Assembly (NCBI GenBank): GCA_021204735.1
Contig: JAJPYV010000352.1
Location: 1-9,152, forward strand
Direction: 5' to 3'
Length of the DNA stretch: 9,152 bases
Origin: Prevotella sp.
Lineage (GTDB): Bacteria > Bacteroidota > Bacteroidia > Bacteroidales > Bacteroidaceae
Shown here: one piece after another, positions 6,810-9,152 of the stretch
Layout: each line of letters opens with the position of its first letter
How positions within the stretch are numbered: the first letter of the stretch is position 1
Notes under the pieces: model-generated
Told to the model about the DNA's origin: nothing
The model's database searches: none
What the model saw: only the letters and a program-made list of their open reading frames with translations
Position numbers and translations under genes: made by a program

Positions 6810-8923
6810 AAATAGAAGAATTCAGAGCTCAATTTATGCAAGAACTCCGTCTCAATGCGGAACACGAGGGAACAGCACCTGAAGTGCAATTTGTTAATCA
6901 TGCCATAGAACTCTTAGAAGAAATTGGAGATGTGTCTGATGTAGATTACATACCAGTAGAGATTCGGGGTAAAAAACGGCGCATGATGGCATTCGACGCA
7001 TTCGCTTATGACGAAGCTGATGGAGCTCTTGTCCTTATAGCATGTGACTTTACGAATGAAATGGACAATGTCCATACTTTAACCAATACTCGTATCGATG
7101 ATCTTTGCAATAGGATGAAGAATTTTATTGACGAGAGCGTCAATGGGAGAATCTCTGATTATTGCGATGATTCTGATCGCGCCATTACAATTGCTGCGGA
7201 TATCAAGCGGAAGTTTGGTACTGGCATGCTCAATACAGAGATCATGCGCTTTAAGTTCATCATACTTTCAAATTCTTTATTAAGTACTCAAGTAAAAAAT
7301 ATAAGTCGTGAAAACTTCCTCGAACGTCCCGTTGAATTAAACATTTGGACTTTAGAACGTTTCTTTCAAACATACACATCAAACTCTTCTGAAATAATAG
7401 AATTCGACACATCGGAGTTTGGTTGTGATGGCATACAATGTCTCAAAGCAGACATAGGTGACGAAACCAACTATGAAGCATATTTGGGGATTGTTCCAGG
7501 AGGTTTTTTGGCAAACGCATATTTGAAGCATGGTAGCAAGCTTCTACAGGGAAATGTCAGAGCCTTTTTAAGTATTAGGGGTAAGGTTAACAAAGGTATT
7601 CGTAACACAATTATTAATTCTCCACAGAACTTCTTCACTTATAACAACGGCATAGCAGTTGTTGCTCGTTCGGTCAAATTCTCTGAGGATAGAGCAAAAA
7701 TCATTCATTTCAAAGACTTTCAAATCATAAATGGGGGACAAACCACCGCTTCTTTAGCAAATGCTGTAATTAAGAAGGAGAAAACTGTGCATGAGATGTC
7801 GAATCTGTTTGTCCCCATGAAACTTACTGTATTAAATGTAGAAGAAGAAATGTCAGAGGACGAAATGGAAAAATACAATGATATTACTAAACAGATATCA
7901 GAATGCGCGAACAGCCAGAATGCCGTCTCGGAGGCTGATTTTTTCTCTAATCATCCTTATCACGTTCTGATGGAAAATTTATCTATCAGGACATTGGCGC
8001 CGCCAGTTGATGGGAAGCCGTACCAAACAATATGGTATTATGAGCGTTCAAGAGGTAAATGGGAACAAAATCAAATGCAATTAAGTCCATCCCAAAGAAT
8101 AACTTTCTGCAGCAAACAGCCGAAGAACCAGGTTATAAAGAAAGAAAAGTTAGCTAAATGTCTGAATTCGTTTGCAATGAAACCTCATGAAGTATGCCAG
8201 AGTTCGGCTATTAATTTTAAACATTTTGCTGGTACAATATCTGATTTATATGACAAATCAAGAGATAGCATTAATGAAATCTATTACAAAAAATGCGTTT
8301 GCTGCGTAATAGTGTTTGATTCTCTTGACAGAATCATTAACAGATCAAATTGGTATCCTTCAGGCGGTAATAAGGCACAAATTGTACCATATTCAATTGC
8401 AAAACTTATGTCCATTTTGCCAAAAGGGCAAACGCTTGATTGGACTTCAATCTGGAAGAAACAATCCATGTACCCAGCTTTGGAAGAGGAATTGGGAAGA
8501 ATAGCTTTTATCATTCATAACTTCTTAACAGGAGAAGCTAGTGGAGGGCTGGTACGTTCGATGTCACGTAGAGCAGATACCTGGGAAAAATGCAAAAAAA
8601 TAAAGATTGATTTGTCCGATCAATTCTTGGGCTCTCTAATTCCTACGGAAGAAATTAAGAGCGAGGAACAACAGGCAAAAAGGGCAAGCAAATTTAATAG
8701 TAGTATTGATCTGGCTGTTCAAATATTTAATTTGGGGACAGTGTATTGGAGAAAAGTATATTCACTCGTATGGAAAGAACATATTTTGAATGATATCGAG
8801 CTACAATTCATTAATGGTATAGCAAATTATATAGGCAGGAAGAATTTACCTACTTCTTCTCAATGTAAAAAGTTACTTAAAATTATCAACAAATTAGAGG
8901 ACAAAGGTTTTATCATGCCATAA
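6806..8923 (+). CDS. AIPR (abortive infection phage resistance) family protein
   Basis: This 705-residue protein matches the AIPR family (PF10592), named after lactococcal abortive-infection proteins. The family core shows as FFTYNNGIAVVA (276-287), FQIINGGQTT (305-314) and ITKQISECANSQNAV (360-374) followed by DFFSNHPYH, all typical AIPR blocks. The biochemical role of AIPR proteins is not well established. In the N-terminal part, FDAFAYDEADGALVLIACDF (63-82) has the beta-hairpin look of a PD-(D/E)XK core, but the ExK lysine is missing, so a nuclease-derived fold is only possible. No signal peptide or membrane segment is evident. Start: ATG 6806 gives an ATGA overlap with the previous stop, as between the first two genes, and sits about 8 bases from a weak AGAAAGA. 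ATG 6800, two codons earlier, is the alternative. As last gene in the operon it may act as effector or as a partner of the nuclease. Confidence 0.88.
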   Translation: MKIEEFRAQFMQELRLNAEHEGTAPEVQFVNHAIELLEEIGDVSDVDYIPVEIRGKKRRMMAFDAFAYDEADGALVLIACDFTNEMDNVHTLTNTRIDDLCNRMKNFIDESVNGRISDYCDDSDRAITIAADIKRKFGTGMLNTEIMRFKFIILSNSLLSTQVKNISRENFLERPVELNIWTLERFFQTYTSNSSEIIEFDTSEFGCDGIQCLKADIGDETNYEAYLGIVPGGFLANAYLKHGSKLLQGNVRAFLSIRGKVNKGIRNTIINSPQNFFTYNNGIAVVARSVKFSEDRAKIIHFKDFQIINGGQTTASLANAVIKKEKTVHEMSNLFVPMKLTVLNVEEEMSEDEMEKYNDITKQISECANSQNAVSEADFFSNHPYHVLMENLSIRTLAPPVDGKPYQTIWYYERSRGKWEQNQMQLSPSQRITFCSKQPKNQVIKKEKLAKCLNSFAMKPHEVCQSSAINFKHFAGTISDLYDKSRDSINEIYYKKCVCCVIVFDSLDRIINRSNWYPSGGNKAQIVPYSIAKLMSILPKGQTLDWTSIWKKQSMYPALEEELGRIAFIIHNFLTGEASGGLVRSMSRRADTWEKCKKIKIDLSDQFLGSLIPTEEIKSEEQQAKRASKFNSSIDLAVQIFNLGTVYWRKVYSLVWKEHILNDIELQFINGIANYIGRKNLPTSSQCKKLLKIINKLEDKGFIMP

Positions 8924-9039
8924 AAACAGAAGGGCGAACCAAGTGTAAATTAAAGCGTAGCAATCGTATACATTTCATATCGTTTAATAAGTATTAGGCA
9001 TTTTTACTTCCAGTCAAAGCGGTTCAGGGAGCTAAACGG

Positions 9040-9152
9040 CTATTGCTCGGGAGCTATCTTCCACTCGCTTATGCCGCGGGTCTTGGAGGAGAAGCACACG
9101 CCTATCTTGAAGAGCTGGCGGCCGTCGGCGGAGAAGGGAACACCGTAGCCTT
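9040..9152 (-). CDS. C-terminal end of a DUF1703 / AAA-ATPase-like family protein (partial)
   Basis: Only the last 36 codons and the stop (9040-9042 on the plus strand) are inside the window; the gene continues beyond its end. The tail reads GYGVPFSADGRQLFKIGVCF followed by SSKTRGISEWKI. The pattern F-x-I-G-V-x-F-S-S-x-T-R-x-I-x-x-W is what I recall for the end of DUF1703 (PF08011) proteins. These pair an AAA-ATPase-like domain with a degenerate or active PD-(D/E)XK nuclease domain and occur in many copies in Bacteroidales genomes. Their function is not settled. The gene is convergent with the operon, 116 bp from its stop. Its ~59% G+C contrasts with the AT-rich operon, which suggests it belongs to the resident chromosome. 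No clear terminator hairpin was seen in the gap between them. Confidence 0.7.
   Translation of the reverse strand, partial: GYGVPFSADGRQLFKIGVCFSSKTRGISEWKIAPEQ

Noticed and set aside
249..8939. GCGAAC at 249-254 and 8934-8939 as flanking attachment repeats
   Set aside because: A 6-base match with no surrounding similarity and no integrase gene is expected by chance.
9027..9056. 8-bp direct repeat GGGAGCTA (9027-9034 and 9049-9056) as a target-site duplication
   Set aside because: The copies are 14 bp apart with nothing between them, and one lies within the end of the DUF1703-type gene, so chance is more likely.

Overview
The window looks like a defence (restriction-modification-like) island in a member of the Bacteroidota, probably the Bacteroidales. 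The taxonomic hint is indirect. The last 112 bases encode, on the minus strand, the C-terminal tail of a DUF1703/AAA-ATPase-like family protein, a family found in many copies in Porphyromonas, Prevotella and Bacteroides. In addition, most start codons here lack a Shine-Dalgarno sequence, as is usual in that phylum. No rRNA, tRNA, CRISPR array or transposase was found.

Layout: bases 1-472 hold no convincing gene. The first ~110 bases are GC-rich and strongly C-over-G skewed, then the sequence becomes AT-rich. Bases 473-8923 carry five plus-strand genes with no gaps, every neighbouring pair overlapping by a few bases: (1) a C5-cytosine DNA methyltransferase; (2) a MutL/MORC-like GHKL ATPase; (3) a large Z1-domain protein with a superfamily-II-like ATPase core; (4) a DUF4420-type PD-(D/E)XK nuclease candidate; (5) an AIPR (abortive infection phage resistance) family protein. 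A 116-bp gap follows, then the convergent minus-strand DUF1703-type gene, which runs off the window.

How the genes may work together: the methyltransferase would mark self DNA at an unknown site. The GHKL ATPase (probably an ATP-gated clamp) and the Z1 motor would sense or remodel unmodified DNA, and the DUF4420 protein is the best candidate for the cutting subunit. AIPR may add an abortive-infection or second effector function. This follows the class of MORC/paraMORC-associated restriction systems predicted by comparative genomics (Iyer, Abhiman and Aravind 2008). The architecture is therefore not wholly new, but to my knowledge its mechanism has little experimental support. The functional assignments rest on motifs I can see; the mechanism is inference.
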